In this document: piece after piece, positions 23,352 through 35,900 of the stretch
How the letters are laid out: each line of letters starts with the position of its first letter
Position numbering within the stretch: position 1 is the stretch's first letter
From: Phellopilus nigrolimitatus
Taxonomy: Eukaryota; Basidiomycota; Agaricomycetes; Hymenochaetales; Hymenochaetaceae
DNA: 64,000 nt
Direction of reading: 5' to 3'
Assembly (NCBI GenBank): GCA_021029095.1
Contig: JAJOHG010000005.1
Coordinates: forward strand, 930,001-994,000
The notes under the pieces: generated by a model
Seen by the model: the letters and a program-made list of their open reading frames with translations, nothing else
Databases searched by the model: none
What the model was told of the DNA's origin: nothing
Made by a program: the position numbers and the translations under genes

Positions 23352-23451
23352 TATGTATTAGTCTCATAATTAATATCTATACCATGTACATGCCCAGTGA
23401 AAAACCGCATGTATGCCGATATCACTAATAAAAATTCTGGTCCATTGTCAC
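23352..23451 (+). repeat. Dispersed 100-bp repeat, copy A
   Basis: Begins TATGTATTAGTCTC and ends CTGGTCCATTGTCAC. It aligns with 29133-29231 in the same orientation with about nine differences and one gap. It lies between the 3' ends of the PhoD gene and the M1 aminopeptidase. No terminal inverted repeats or clear target duplication are seen. The short ORFs on both sides (23400-23720) are not recognisable genes. Confidence 0.8.
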
Positions 23452-23807
23452 ACGTATCTAGACGCCTTATTATCAAACTGGAAGCGGATGCATCGTAAGC
23501 TGATAGAGTTGGGCTCCATTGTGACCATTCACTTGCCTCTGTCTGGTCCAACATCCCCCGAGCTCCACATCACGCTTCTCGACTATGGCATCGTTGCTCA
23601 TTCGGAGCACTCGATCCCGTTTGCGGTTGATCGATAGCAAGAACGCGCCCAAGGAAGCATAGCAGACGGACTTGCCTACAATTTCAAACAAGTAGCATTG
23701 TGTGAGCATATAGTACATGTACTCTCTAGATGTACGAATATACGAATTGAACTGTTTAACATTTGAGTCTCATGCAAAAAAAAAAAGAAAGATCAGAATT
23801 CATTGAA

Positions 23808-26800
23808 TCATCGTTTCGATTCCTTGCTCCACTCCTCCAACCACTGGACAACATCATCCGTTGACCTCTATTCGAAGTTACGTCAGCTCGTATCCTCACG
23901 ATGAAGCACAAAAACCAACCTCAAGTACGGCAGCGTGCGCACGAATTGTATCCAAAGCCTGGCTTAGACTAAGGTTGTACTTAGACACGTCCTTGTCCTA
24001 TGAACTTTTCTTAAACCAGTATTGAGATCAATTTAATTAGCATTTCGTACTTTGAAAAATTCTTCCGTATCCTTGGCGTCAGCCTCTGAAGAAAGCTTCT
24101 TGAATGAATACTGATGATTTTATTATTTTATTCCGTAGTCAGCTTATAGATAGTATGGGAGTATTTATCGACGTACGGAGACAAGGTCAGAGAGTTGCGT
24201 GTTAGCGGAGAAACGCTTATAGATCTGAGAATCATGGTAATTAGTGTTTGCCGTTCCATCGGTGCAGATCAATCGTACCTCCTCATAATTGGCCTTAAAC
24301 CACTGCGCCATTTGACGCCTCGTCACAGTGTTACCGGAGAGTTTTCCAATAAACCTGTATACGTCCTGGTCTCTAGCTTCAGTCAAAATAATATTGAAGG
24401 TTTCATCAATCAAGTTCGGATCCGTTGCAGCACATAATGCAGCACTACGATTAAAATGGTTCAGCATGGTTGAGAGCTTTGGATAATTGACATAGGACAA
24501 ACATCGCCGCAGTCTAGGAGAAAGTAGTGTTCAGATGAAGATTACACTCGCACTCATGAAAAGGAAGTGCGTACGTGTGTGGTCGGTGTCTTCGGCTTCT
24601 TATAGATAGCTTTAATCGCGTCATATTCAGCTCGTCCACCATGCTTCACGACCTGTTCGAAAAAAAGTGAGGTCCATACCCTTCTTTTTGATGCCTAAAA
24701 TCCTTACAGTGGTGTATGTTGCTTTCTCCAAGTCCAGTGAAATACCTGCATCATCGCCGGTCTTCAGATACTCGGCAAACCTCTTGCTGAGTTCCTTGAC
24801 GACTCTAGGTGAAAAATGAGTTTACTGTACCAGGGAAAGAAGATATATTACGCGGGCTCATCACTCGCAGCAGCCCTAGAGATGGCCAGTGAACGCAGCT
24901 GTTTCGTGTCTGCAGTGTCTGATTTGGAGTAGTCGTATCCGAGTTTGTCGACTATAGGAGCGTAAAGAGACTAAGAGAGTAATGTAAGGCCAGAGCACAA
25001 GGTGTCAGAACTAGGAGAAAGCATCATTACAGATCTGAACTCTTTCAGAAGGTGCCAAGCCTGCTTATTTTCCCAGAAGATATTCGCAATGTCGCCTAGG
25101 TTGTCGCTGATTCCCTGCCACGGAAGGACTGCGATATAATTAGCGCGGCGAAACATATCACGTTCGTGCACTAAACTCACATTCTTCCTCGTGCCGAAGA
25201 TTCTGTATTAAGGCCAGTGCGACACTGACATTGCCGAACCCTGCATTTGAGAGGGCAAAAACGTCGTTGACAAGACCAATGCGATCGTCCAGAGAAAATA
25301 CGGAGTCTTTCTTAGCAGCCTCCGCACCAATTTTGGCCAAGCGCTCGGGTGAATAAAGCACACGATCTGTCATGATCGTGAGACCGATGAAAGTAATAAT
25401 GAAGTTAGTGGATGCTTACAAACACCGGTTGTGTCACAGTTGAGCTTGAACGGCTTGCTGGTATCCAATGGGATAGTGATCTCCTTGTCCTTCAATAAAG
25501 TGCGATCAACCTGTGCAGTCGGTAGTCTGAGCGTTACTGGGTGAGCAGTAAGTCTAAGATGCGATTTACATTGAGCTTGCCATCAGAATCGACTGATGCA
25601 ATGTTCAGAGGAATTTGCCAAATAGTCTTATTATCCTTGTCTGCTGCGGGCCCGGTCTCGAGGAAACGGTCCTGGCGAACATGAATAGCACCCGCCTTTT
25701 CCGTTACCGTCAGCAAAGGAAACCCCATCTGAAAACGTAAATGGGTAAGTAGATCTTGCTAATTTCTTCAGGTCACACACTTTCGAAACCCAATTATCCA
25801 TCATAATAGCGATGTCAAGACCTAAACATTCGGGAACATTGAGATGAGAAACAAAAAAAAAAAGCTCATCACTTACCTGAGGCTTCTCCAATTCCATCCC
25901 AGAGGTCTTTGCTAACACTATTGGCGTAAAGGTGCTTCTTCAAATAGATCGAGACACCTTTAAGGAAGGTCTCCTCTCCAACAAAAGCAGACAGCATCCT
26001 TAAAACTAGCCACGTCTGTAAGAAACAATACCTGAACACTCCATTGTATGAGTAGCTCACCAGATCCAGCTTTTGAGTACGAAAGGTCATCAAAGATCTA
26101 AAACATTATTCGTTAGAAGTCAGATGACAGACACTTTTTTGCTTTACACAAATGCGCCGACCTGATTGATCTGATTGGCATCGGGACAGTCCACTTCAAT
26201 CGGGTGTGAAGAAAGCTTCGCATCCATATTAAGAGCACCATTCAAGTGATCGATGATGAACTCCGAATACACCTTCCACTCGGGAAAGATCCTGTCAGTC
26301 TTCAGTATGATGTCGTCTCTAAATTTACCGCTACTCTTACTTGTCTGCAATAAAGCCATGAGTACGTGCACATAGAATAATTCTATCAGCTTACCAATAG
26401 TGATAACTTCGCCCATCTTTCGGATCCAGAATCCGTCAAGTCATGAAAATTCAATAAAAAAATATGCACGAACCAAAGTTGCGAAACCTGAGTTTACTCA
26501 TCAGATATGAATAACAAAATGGAAACGAATGGTGTACCTTCATTCAAATATCTTATGCGTTTTATCAATTCAAGATAGAGACATGTACAGATAGAGCATT
26601 ACTCACAGATTATCCCACCAAGCCATCTGTAAGCCTGTAGGTTCACGTAATCAATGCAAAGCGTAGATTCACGTACAGTTGTAATATCTCCAAACCACAT
26701 GTGCGCTACTTCATGACTCTGCGTAGTCGCTATCTGCTTCTGAGCCGCCACACCGACTTTCTCGGGGTCCAGACAGAATGCAGTCGTGCACCCGATGATG

Positions 26801-28126
26801 AGACCCTATATCACCATTAACACGAGACATAGATTAAGCACTCATTTACAAACTTACCCAGTTCTCCATTGCCCCTGCATCAAAATCACTCGCCTGGCAC
26901 ATGTCAGTCCTGGAAAGTACAACTGAGCAGTACAAGGATAACGTACAATAAGAGTGTCCAGCTTCGGAAGAGGATATTCAACGTCGAACATCTGCTCGTA
27001 AAGCGGGAGTACTTTCCGCTTGATGTCAAGAGCAAATTCTGCTTGGTGAATAAAGTCCGAGGTTGCTGGAGGGAGTGGAAATTAAAACCTAAGCACAAAA
27101 ACGTGTTTGCTGCTTTACCGTATATACGCAAGGGCCTAGTCTTCCCACTCAAGGGACTGACATAGGAGCTTTCGAGATAATCAAAGTGGCCGTTCGCAAA
27201 TGCGACCAGATAACTGGACATCTAATGCGAGACTTCTTCAAGACGTAGTTTCACGAGCCCCGCAACAACTAACGTACCGGAGGTGTGCGATCAAACTTGG
27301 TGATTTTCCATTTCTCAGAATCCACGCCTATACATGGTTCCATAAGTGCACAACTTAATATCTATAAACAGTTACCAGAAGTGTACGGTTCCTCCGACAA
27401 GGAGGGCATATTGCTCAGGTTTACGGTGTCCTTTCGCGAAATCCTGCATTGATGGAAGAATTCGAGATTCAGGGCAAGTTATAGGGATGGAAAAAACCGC
27501 ACAGAGTAACGCTGTACGTGGCTTTCAATAGAGGCTCATCCCAGCATGGAAAAGCCCGTCTAGCAGCGGTCGGCTGCATGGGAAAACGCATTGTATCAAA
27601 CTGATTAATCTTTCTCGGAAAGGGTTTACTCACCTCAAACTGGGTGAGCGCGTAATATTGCTTCTTCCCGTCCTTTTCCCAGGACGAAAGGTAGTAGCCC
27701 ATCAAATCTCCCGTCAACTCAGCGTCAAATTTGACTTCCAGTTGCGCCTTCGAGCCCATGGGAAAGGCAGTCGGAAATTTCAAAATCGCACACTCCGTCA
27801 CCGGGTCCAGCGACTGCGAGGTCGGGACCTGCTTGATCTTGAGGGCATCGGAGTGAATGGTCACATCCTTTATGTTCAAGTTGGAGGTATGAAAGACGAT
27901 AGAGGACGTCTCCTTTAAAATCTCCAGACTACACAAAACGTTCAGGATTCAAATCAACAGTTCGCATGGGATACACTTACTCGATGACCACAACGCCGTC
28001 AAAAGCAAGTTTCTCGAGATCTGTACGGATGGTGACATCGTAATGAAGAGGTTTCACGTCCAACGGCAAACGATGCTCGTTGATTGGCACGTTGGATGAG
28101 GTAGAAATTGATCCGGGCGGTGCCAT
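23808..28126 (-). CDS. M1-family zinc aminopeptidase (APE2/AAP1 type)
   Basis: Gluzincin aminopeptidase that removes N-terminal residues from peptides. Substrate motif GAMENWG is at about 26857-26884. The zinc site is HEVAHMWFGD (about 26690-26722) with the distal WLNEGFATLMGE. N-terminal beta domain blocks are HRLPLDVKPLHYDVTI and AFPCWDEP, and the C-terminal ERAP1-like helical domain ends RSTDDVVQWLEEWSKESKR at the TGA at 23808. About twenty short introns interrupt it. The start at 28126 gives a cytosolic form beginning MAPPGSIS. An upstream in-frame ATG at about 28237 would add a basic Ser/Arg-rich segment, so a second targeted isoform is possible, as in yeast APE2. It converges with the PhoD gene. 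Confidence 0.93.
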
Positions 28127-28689
28127 GGAATGAAATGCACAGTAGAGACTTCGAGCAGTGAATCGTGAGGAAAGGAAGTGTGACACGTCCTGAGTTGATG
28201 CGTCCTGGACCAGCCTGTCCTTTTGGTACGCATGCATAGCATTGAGGGTGAGCCGTTCGGGGCTTCGGCCATGTGTTCTTTCAAAAGGGCACATGGGAAA
28301 TTAGCGAAATCAGTAGCCAGCACGCGATGCTTGACGGCGGTGTTGACGTAGACACATTGTACTAAGTACTTCAGGCGGCCGCGGTGTGATCAATCTGCCT
28401 CCACGGCGTCTACCACCAGCGCACTAAGTAGTCAACCGGCTCCCTCACTGCTAGCTGTATCACCAGAATATATGTAACGAAGTGCGTGTTCATTGTTAAC
28501 AATGTTATTGACAAGCCTTGCTTTACAGTAGGTTGGAGAGTAGACACCGACCAAACGGATAGGAACAGCAGAAGGTGAAGAACAGCAACAGTAGAACATT
28601 TCTGGTCAATGAGCAGTGTGAGTGTCGTTCACGAATCGTTCAAGGATGAGGCTTCCAAGGTGAGATAAAGGCTGAATCTGCGGTACTTA
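28127..28689. other. Intergenic, upstream of M1 aminopeptidase
   Basis: It contains the aminopeptidase promoter and possible 5' coding extension (to about 28300). No other gene, repeat or RNA was recognised. Confidence 0.4.
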
Positions 28690-29080
28690 TCAGTGAATAA
28701 ACTTCTGGAAAGTCTGAGGCAAAGCAGGGATGGAAAGAGTCTGCGGGAGTTTCTTCGACAGTGAGCTTCGGTCGTGCGTGCCAATAGTTTGTCGAATAAA
28801 GTTGTAAATGTCCTTATTGGCGTCCGCCAGGAGACCGTATCCCGTGTCGAGTTCCCGGTTAATGTTCGCGCACTCGGTTTCCAGAGAGAACAGGTTGTTA
28901 GGTTACTTGATACTGAGTGGAAGTTAGTCTGCGCGCGCACAAAACGCAACAAATGCCTCCGCTAACCTTTCCTTCCCTCATTTCATGCAAGTCGGCCGCG
29001 GCCTCGTTCAGGAGATTTCTCGCGGCGCGTATGTCGCTACGTATTCCACGAGACTTATTCGCAATATTGGAGACGATAAC
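28690..29080 (-). pseudogene. Decayed or 5'-truncated gene of unknown family (helical protein)
   Basis: Two minus-strand blocks look coding. Block 1 (29080-28967) reads VIVSNIANKSRGIRSDIRA then ARNLLNEAAADLHEMREGK and ends at a GT donor. Block 2 (about 28886-28690) reads NLFSLETECANINREL, then DTGYGLLADANKDIYNFIR, then QTIGTHDRSSLSKKLP, and ends FQKFIH-stop. The composition is amphipathic and helical, coiled-coil-like. The two blocks cannot be joined in frame, because a four-base TAAC insertion precedes block 2. Upstream of block 1 lie only the 100-bp repeat and the end of BRE2, so no first exon exists. I do not recognise the family. Confidence 0.45.
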
Positions 29081-29132
29081 CTGGAAGACAAGCCATCAAG
29101 CGGCAAGTCGCCATCATCCAAAGTCATATACA

Positions 29133-29231
29133 TATGTATTAATCTCATATTTAATATCTATACCATGTACATGCCCAATGAAATACGTATGTATGCCGAT
29201 ATCGCTAATAAAAATCCTGGTCCATTGTCAC
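29133..29231 (+). repeat. Dispersed 100-bp repeat, copy B
   Basis: Same-orientation relative of 23352-23451, about 90% identical by eye. Its right part, read on the minus strand, encodes the last residues (MDQDFY) and the TAG stop of the preferred BRE2 reading frame. Confidence 0.8.
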
Positions 29232-31214
29232 GTCAGCAGCGGGTGCGGGGGAGTGCTCTGAATTCTTGAATGCGTACTCCTCCATGATAATCGTTGGCGC
29301 GGGGCCAGCTTCCGGATACGCAAATGTAGAACCGGACGCCGAAAGAGAAGCAGCCGCTAATTTTTGCTCTTCCTCGAGCTGCCTCAAACGCAGCTTCTCC
29401 TGCTTTTTGTTTCGCACGACGCGCGCGCTCCAGCACGCGTTTTCGTTCGCGTCGCTCTGTAACCTTCCTTTCGGCCTCTGTCATTTGTGGTGGTCCCTCT
29501 GCGGCAGGCGGCTGAGTCTGAGGCTGGAGCTCCTGCGATGGCCCCGGAGTGGGTACGGGTGCGGAAGGTGCCGAGGGTGCTGAAGGTGCTGAAGGCGCGG
29601 GAGATGGCTTCGGCTCTGGGGGGACCTTGGGCTTTGGGTGATCCTGAGACTTTGGGCGACTCTGCGGAGGCTTGGGAGGCTTATTAGGCGGTCTCAGTCC
29701 GCGGCCCTTCTTTGTTTCCCCCACATCTTTCAGATGCTGCGCATTCTGCTTCGCCTCGGCTTCCTCCAGTTCGTCCAGGGCCCACTGTTCCTCCATGAAC
29801 TCCGCATAGCGCTCGCACAGTGGCCGCCATGTGCGCGTTTTGGTGTCCGCTGAGTCTGGGTCGCCTGCAAGGACGCCTTCGATGTCCGCGGGCGGCGGGA
29901 ACTCGAAATCCGGGCCTGCGTTGATATGCACGCGCGCGCCATTGAAGAGGGAAATGAAAGGGTAGTATCCGAGCCAGCCGTCATCGAACGGGTTCTCGAT
30001 GTGCTCGATGACTCCCTCTCGCGCGCGCCGTCTGCTGCGGTCCTTGCGCGTAGAGGGAACGCTGCGTAGCTGCAGGTAGTCGTACAAGTCTTGGAACGCG
30101 ATTCCCTGCGGCACGCCGTTAACAAAATAAGCAATGTGTGATCCGCGTAGAACAGGCAGGGACTGCAGGGGTGCAGGCTCCACGACGGGCTTGCTCCCGC
30201 GACCCCGCTCGGGCACGTTCTTGATGGTTGCAGATTTTTTGGCGGAGGATGGGACAGAGGCTGTGTCCTTGGACTTGTTGGTGGCAGACTCCATGAGAGC
30301 AATCATCTCTTTTGACTGGGCGTACTCTATAGATTCGAAGTACTCTTGTCCTTTGAAATCAATAGCGATACGTTCGCGTTTGATATGCGCTGGGTCGTGC
30401 GAGTCGTTTGCTCTCGGCTTGCGTTTCGGAGGAAGGGATATATACATGCCAATGACATCCCCAGTACCGAATGAATTTCCGTACGGACGGGGTCTTGACA
30501 AGGTGACTTTATGCCCGTTCTTGTCTATGTAGCCGTAGCTGTACCCATCCAGACCAGCAGGACAATTTAGATTAGCTTCTCGTCTCCCCCAGCCGAGGCG
30601 AACATGTGCACCCTCCTTCGCCTGGCTATCGGACGCTTTCGCGCCTCCACCGTGCTCGACCTTTATCTCCACATACCACTTTCCCTCGCGCACAGGCACG
30701 TTGAGACGAGCACTCCGAAAACCCTTCTCGCCGCAGAGTCCCAGGCCGTCCGTGGTCACCTTCAGGAACGGGCTGCGGTCCTCCCAGCTCACGCGGACAT
30801 ACCCGTGGGGCTTACTCTCGATGGTACGGAACTGAAGGATGGAGCCGGGTTCGGCAAGACCTGCAGGAACATATCTGAAGTTCAAGCGGTTGAGTGCGAT
30901 CTGGTCGGTCGTGTGATATATGGAGCCCTCGCTGGTGGGCACGAAGGTAGGCCCGAGTGATACGGTACGGCGCGGACGAAGAGCGGACTCGCTAGGCATT
31001 GGCGACGACGACGCCGCTGCCCTCCGTAGCCTGCGCGCCGGGGAATCCTAGATCAGAAGGCGCGGGCGAAGAGGCGGTCGCCGTAGTCGCGACGCTAATG
31101 GCGGCGTGTTTCCTCTTGCGGTTGTTCGGAGGTGGCGGCGTGTTGTACGTAGGGGGTGCTGGTGTGGACGCTGCAGAGTTGTCGGGCGGTGAGGAGGCTT
31201 CTCTAGCTATCATG
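29205..31214 (-). CDS. BRE2: COMPASS complex subunit BRE2 / ASH2-like SPRY protein
   Basis: Nuclear subunit of the SET1/COMPASS histone H3-K4 methyltransferase. The SPRY domain is seen from RLNFRYVPAGLAEPGS through YVRVSWEDRSPFLKVTTDG, WYVEIKVEHGG, VRLGWGRREANLNCPAG, YSYGYIDKNGHK and GDVIGMYI to a split second half (AYFVNGVPQGIAF, YYPFISLF). It is followed by a Pro/Lys-rich, charged tail. The N-terminal exon (MIAREASSPPDN...NRKRKHAAIS) reaches the SPRY frame if a 46-nt intron is removed upstream of 31000; otherwise the start would be the ATG at 30999. At the C-terminus two frames compete. The one ending MDQDFY at 29205 needs a 37-nt intron or one-base change near 29400-29440. The unspliced frame ends at 29233. 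The gene is divergent from the E2 gene, 175 bp apart. Confidence 0.87.
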
Positions 31215-31389
31215 GTGGGATGCAAAGTACTCGGCTATAGGCCAACATGGAGTTACATGGCCACAAATTAACCTATAAATTAACCAAAAGGGGAAACTCA
31301 CAGCCACTGTCACGGTCGGGATGACGCGCCGAGCTCGAGTCGATCTTGTCTTCCCGCCAACTACACACCTCTATCACTCACGTCCAGCC

Positions 31390-32356
31390 ATGAGCAACAA
31401 AGCCGCTCGGTACTTCTTTCTGACTATTCCCTTTTTTGAGAGTGCCGCTGACCATCTGCCCTCAGACGCATCGGCAAGGTACTTATTCTACCTCAATGGG
31501 TAATTGTCCACTCAATGCATCTGGCGTACAGGAATACAAGGAACTCCTGAATGCACCGATCGAAGTATGCAACTGAGCTATCTCTAGGATGTATCTCATC
31601 GTCTGATCCAGGGTGTAACGGTTGGATTAGTCGTAGACGAAGATCTCATGAAATGGGAAGGATCAATAGTTGGTGTGGTATGTCGCCCGTTGGCAGCTGC
31701 AATCGTCTTCCAACAATCTGACATACTCTAAGAGGGGTACTCCGTACGACGGTGGTATTTTCAAGTTTGAAGTCGATTTTCCGAGCGATTTTCCTTTCAA
31801 GCCTCCCAAAGTGAGCCATGACAGCCTACTTCCCGATCCCGAAATGACGGTTTTAGTTCAAATTTACTACTCGAATTTATCATCCTGGAGTGAACGACCA
31901 AGGTTCGGATAAGGGCCAAGTCTGTCTGGCAATTCTTCGCGATGAAGTTTGTTTATCATATTTCTTTGCTGTTTTCTATGCCTTGACTTATGACTTCTTT
32001 TTGGTGACGCCGATCTCAGTGGAAGCCTGCAATGAGCTTCAGATCAGGTTGGTGGCGATAAGTATCGTTCCGGGACTGACTTAAACCATCATGATAATAG
32101 TGCTCCTGGCTATCCAGGATAAACTCTACAACCCGAAAGCCGACGATCCTTTTGAGCCTGATGTTGCGCAGGTGCGTCTTACGGGTCCGATGGCGAAAAC
32201 TAAATCTCATCGCGGAAATTCCGCAGGTATTGAAGGAGGACCCAGATAAGTTCAAGGCTACCGCGAAAGAATGGACGAAGAAGTATGCTCATCTTACATG
32301 GGACCAGTGATGTCTTGCTAATATTCGCTGCCTTTTGCAGGTATGCTCAAGGTTAG
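31390..32356 (+). CDS. Ubiquitin-conjugating enzyme E2, UBE2L3-like
   Basis: A complete class I E2 of about 150 aa built from eight or nine exons, including a 20-nt first and a 13-nt second exon (31466-31478). The order is MSNKAARRIGKEYKELLNAP, then DEDLMKWEGSIVGV, RGTPYDGGIFKFEVDFPSDF, PFKPPKFKFTTRIYHPGVND and KGQVCLAILRDEWKPA, with the active-site Cys in QVCLAIL. It then reads VLLAIQDKLYNPKADDPFEP and ends KFKATAKEWTKKYAQG. E2s accept ubiquitin from E1 as a Cys thioester and pass it to an E3. The KGQVCL...WKPA pattern resembles UBE2L3/UbcH7, which works with HECT and RBR ligases; that detail is inference. It shares a 175-bp bidirectional promoter with BRE2. Confidence 0.9.
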
Positions 32357-32944
32357 CCGTTCGAGAATTAAGCTGGATAGCAGATTACCTGCATTCTTAT
32401 AATATTCGGGCTCAAACTTTTGAAATGATTTTAATGACAATCGCAACTATATCTCCCTTGTATTTACCAATTGCAAAGAAAGTAATGTGAAAAAAGAAAA
32501 GATAATGAAAAGGGATCATTTACTATTGTTTACTGTTAGATGTCCATACCTAGCCGACAAACCACGTTTCTTCACCGAGGCGGAGGCGATCACGGGCAGT
32601 CGTTCTTGCTCCTATACAACGCTTCTGCTCGTCGTCTCGTCGTCGTCACTGTCGTTCTTGTCGCCGCCGTCACCATCTAGCTTGTATAAATTCACAAAGT
32701 TGCCAGTCGCTCGTTCTCTTTTTCTTTTTTTTAATGCTCTGCTTCTAAACTTGCCAACGCCTCTCGGACTCGCGTCTTCCACGTTTTCAAATCATTGCGG
32801 CTCGTCAGCCTACTTCTGATCATCCGGTCCTTTCCATTGCACACGCCTTTCCGGATTTATCTCGCGTCGTTCGCGCGGGCTCTCGCTTTTGATCAGCAGA
32901 ACGTGTTCTAGGCGAGGTTTTTTATTCAAGGCTGGGTGTTAGCC
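32357..32944. other. Intergenic region before serine-rich gene
   Basis: Contains CT-rich and TCG-rich tracts at about 32600-32730, a likely pyrimidine-rich basidiomycete promoter. No gene seen. Confidence 0.4.
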
Positions 32945-35900
32945 ATGCACCGCTTCCGGTGAGTACTTTCTCTTAACTGGATACATCCCTTCGTCGTCCA
33001 TTAATTTCTCCTCGCTTTTCTCCGGTACATCTTTCGTTTGGGACTATCAGGAAAAAGTCCGATACCAAACGGAGCGAGCTCTCTGCTGCGGGTTTCGGTT
33101 TCGCCTCGAGTTCGCAACCCATTCCATTTCCAATTGTCACGCAGCAAGTGCAAGTGCACCCTCCTCCGGAATTACCAACGCTACCTCCCGCCAGTGATTT
33201 TCGGACATCTTTGATCTTACCAGAGTGCGTATTTAGTTTGCCTATGTCCGTTTTGCGATTATCCTCGTGTGCTCATCCATCCTCATTTATGAAATGAAGT
33301 CTGTCCAGGCGGTTCACGTTACTACGCTCATCCACAGGCAACCCTGTCACTTTGGAAGACTTGAGGAACAGGTTTGCCCAGCAAAGAGCGAAGGGAAAGG
33401 GAACCCAGATTTCTGAAGAGGAGGAAGAGATGCTGCTGGACATGCTGAGCCGCATTCGTGCACATGGTGCGGGATTGGGAAGTGTGAGTTCGAAGGTCTC
33501 TTCTGGCAGTGACGCGGGAAGCTCGTACGTTGCGAGCGACCCGTCATCCGCTAGCGTTTCCTCGAGCGAGGTCGCGTCCTCCACGTCGTCAACTGTACGC
33601 CAGTCGACCCAGTCGACGACAACGATGTCGTCTAGTGTAGGCTATGATGCGTCACTCGGCTCTGTCTCACCATCCGGTCGAGGCAGCAAACGCCACAGCA
33701 ATAACCTGTTCGGAAGCCAATTTAGAGACATGCGGTACATGCGGAAGACGTCCAACAGGACCATTGGGAGTAACCGCAGCATTTTGTCGTCCACCCCAAG
33801 CGAGTCCACGACAGAAAGCACGAATGCACTGATCGACTCGTACTCCGATGGTCTGCTCCGTCCTGTAACGCCGGAGAACGGTACCCCACCTGGTAGCACG
33901 TCTTCAAGTCCAGTCGATAATAGGATGCCGGCTCGGCGTACTGCCCTGTCTCATGTCTCGTCGGTAGAAGACGGGCTTGGCCCTCTTACCAGCCCATCGT
34001 CACTGCGCTTTAGCAAGCAGCTAACGAATGGGCAAATGAAGCGATTGTCGGTATCATTGGAGGAGGTTATCAAGGAAATAGAGGAAGAAGCGGACGATCA
34101 GGTGCTTGTACCGCGTTCTCTGCCATCTACGCAGCAAAATGGGAATGCCATCTTGTCAGAATCAAGCAAAGCGTTTGCGTTGACAACGGATGACGTGCGT
34201 GCCTTGTTCTGTCTATTGTTGCTCTTGTATTTGCTATGTTATTATCGTAACCATTTATTAACGGCGTTTTTATGGCTATGCAGAACGACTCCAACTCGCC
34301 GAAGGCTATCTCCGAGATGAGCAACGGCCCCCCTGTCGCTGACGTGGACAGGCCCAGTTCTCCAGGAGCCTACCGCTCTTCGTCGCCATACCGTGCAGGA
34401 GGTTCAACGTCGCCTGTACCCCGCGTTCCCGGTTATATTCCCGGCATGCCACGTCCTGTCACACCTGCTCGAGAGGCAGACCTGGATGATGTGCGTTCTC
34501 GTTCGACAACTCCGCGCGCAGCCTCCTCGTCTTCATACGATCGCGCAGCGGCTGCGACCGTGCCACTTTCTGCATCTGCATCAGGCCTGACCCGGCAGAC
34601 CGCAAATACATCTCCGATTCCCTACAGCGGGCGTCCCGGTTCTCCGCTAACACCTCTCCTTGCCCAAAAGACCCAGGGCGGTAGAGTGACGCCTGAAGAC
34701 CGTCACAGAAATGGGGTCAGCTCCGCAGATCGTGCATCGCCTATTTCTCATTGGCGTAGGCCTTCATCACCTCTTTCAAGCAGCAGCACCGCATTTCAGT
34801 CCTTGAACGGTGGCTCGCGGCCTAGCACACCCTCCAACGTCACTTGGAACGTCTCAGGACGAACTTCTGGGCAGAGTGCGAGAGCGCTCGGGCGTAATGG
34901 CACACTGCTCGGTCACAGCAGGAACCAAAGCAGCGCAAGTGTCGGGGATAACCAAGAGAGTGTAAACAGCATGATCAGCGAGAGTTCAAAAGACATTATA
35001 CGCTCACCAGATTCGTCTTATCTGTCTTCGTTCGCCGAAGACAACAGCGGTTCAGACGTTCGAAATAATTTTTTTTCGAACGGATCGGCATTGCCTACGT
35101 CCTCCCTCGGATATGCGGATCAGGACTCACCTTCAGGATCCTCCAACATATTTGGCACTGCTCCATCCTCTGGTGTCGACTATTTGCGATCAACGCCCAC
35201 TACATCAGCGTTCGGCGATTTTTCAAATAAGCACCTTCTCACACCCCCAACTTCCCCTTTTGCTCAGAAATTCAGTAACAACCCTCTCTTTATTTCACCT
35301 ATGTCTAATAATTCATCTCGATCATCGCTCGTTTCCGTCGGCTCAAGCTATCATTCATGGGAGGAGGGTAATGATTTTGGCGCAGGATTCATTAACAAGC
35401 CAGACAGGATTGAGCCCGCTTGGCATGAGGTTCCGGGTGCTGCAATGACTGCGGCTGACGAAAACCTCGCCAACCACAGCCTCTCAGGGAGTCGCAGCAA
35501 TTCGACTTCGGACGACCCCGAGAGCATTTTACACCAGTTTACGGGACTTTCGAAGCTTGATCTGTTGTCAATCCAGGGAAAACTGCTAGAGGCCGCGGCG
35601 TTGAGGACGAAAAACGTGGAGACTCGGTCGCCCTCTACTCTTCGCCGTCGTCGGCCTTCCACTGCGCAATCGATCCAATCTGCTGGTGGACAGCAAAGTC
35701 GGGTACGATTCTTTTTTTTTTTCGTTCTAGGCTTTGTTTTTGAAAATAATCTACCTAACAGACTACAAGTCCCGCTCCGCAATTTTCAAAATACGAAGTT
35801 CCATGGACCCCCGACAATGCGGCCAAGGCCAATGCTTTGCTTAACTCCGTGGTAGACAGTATCCGGCAGCCTGAGCGGGAACCCGAGCGTCGAGATTTCG

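Noticed and set aside
23413..23718. Short overlapping ORFs beside repeat copy A
   Set aside because: They run through the repeat on both strands without recognisable domains; not supported as genes.
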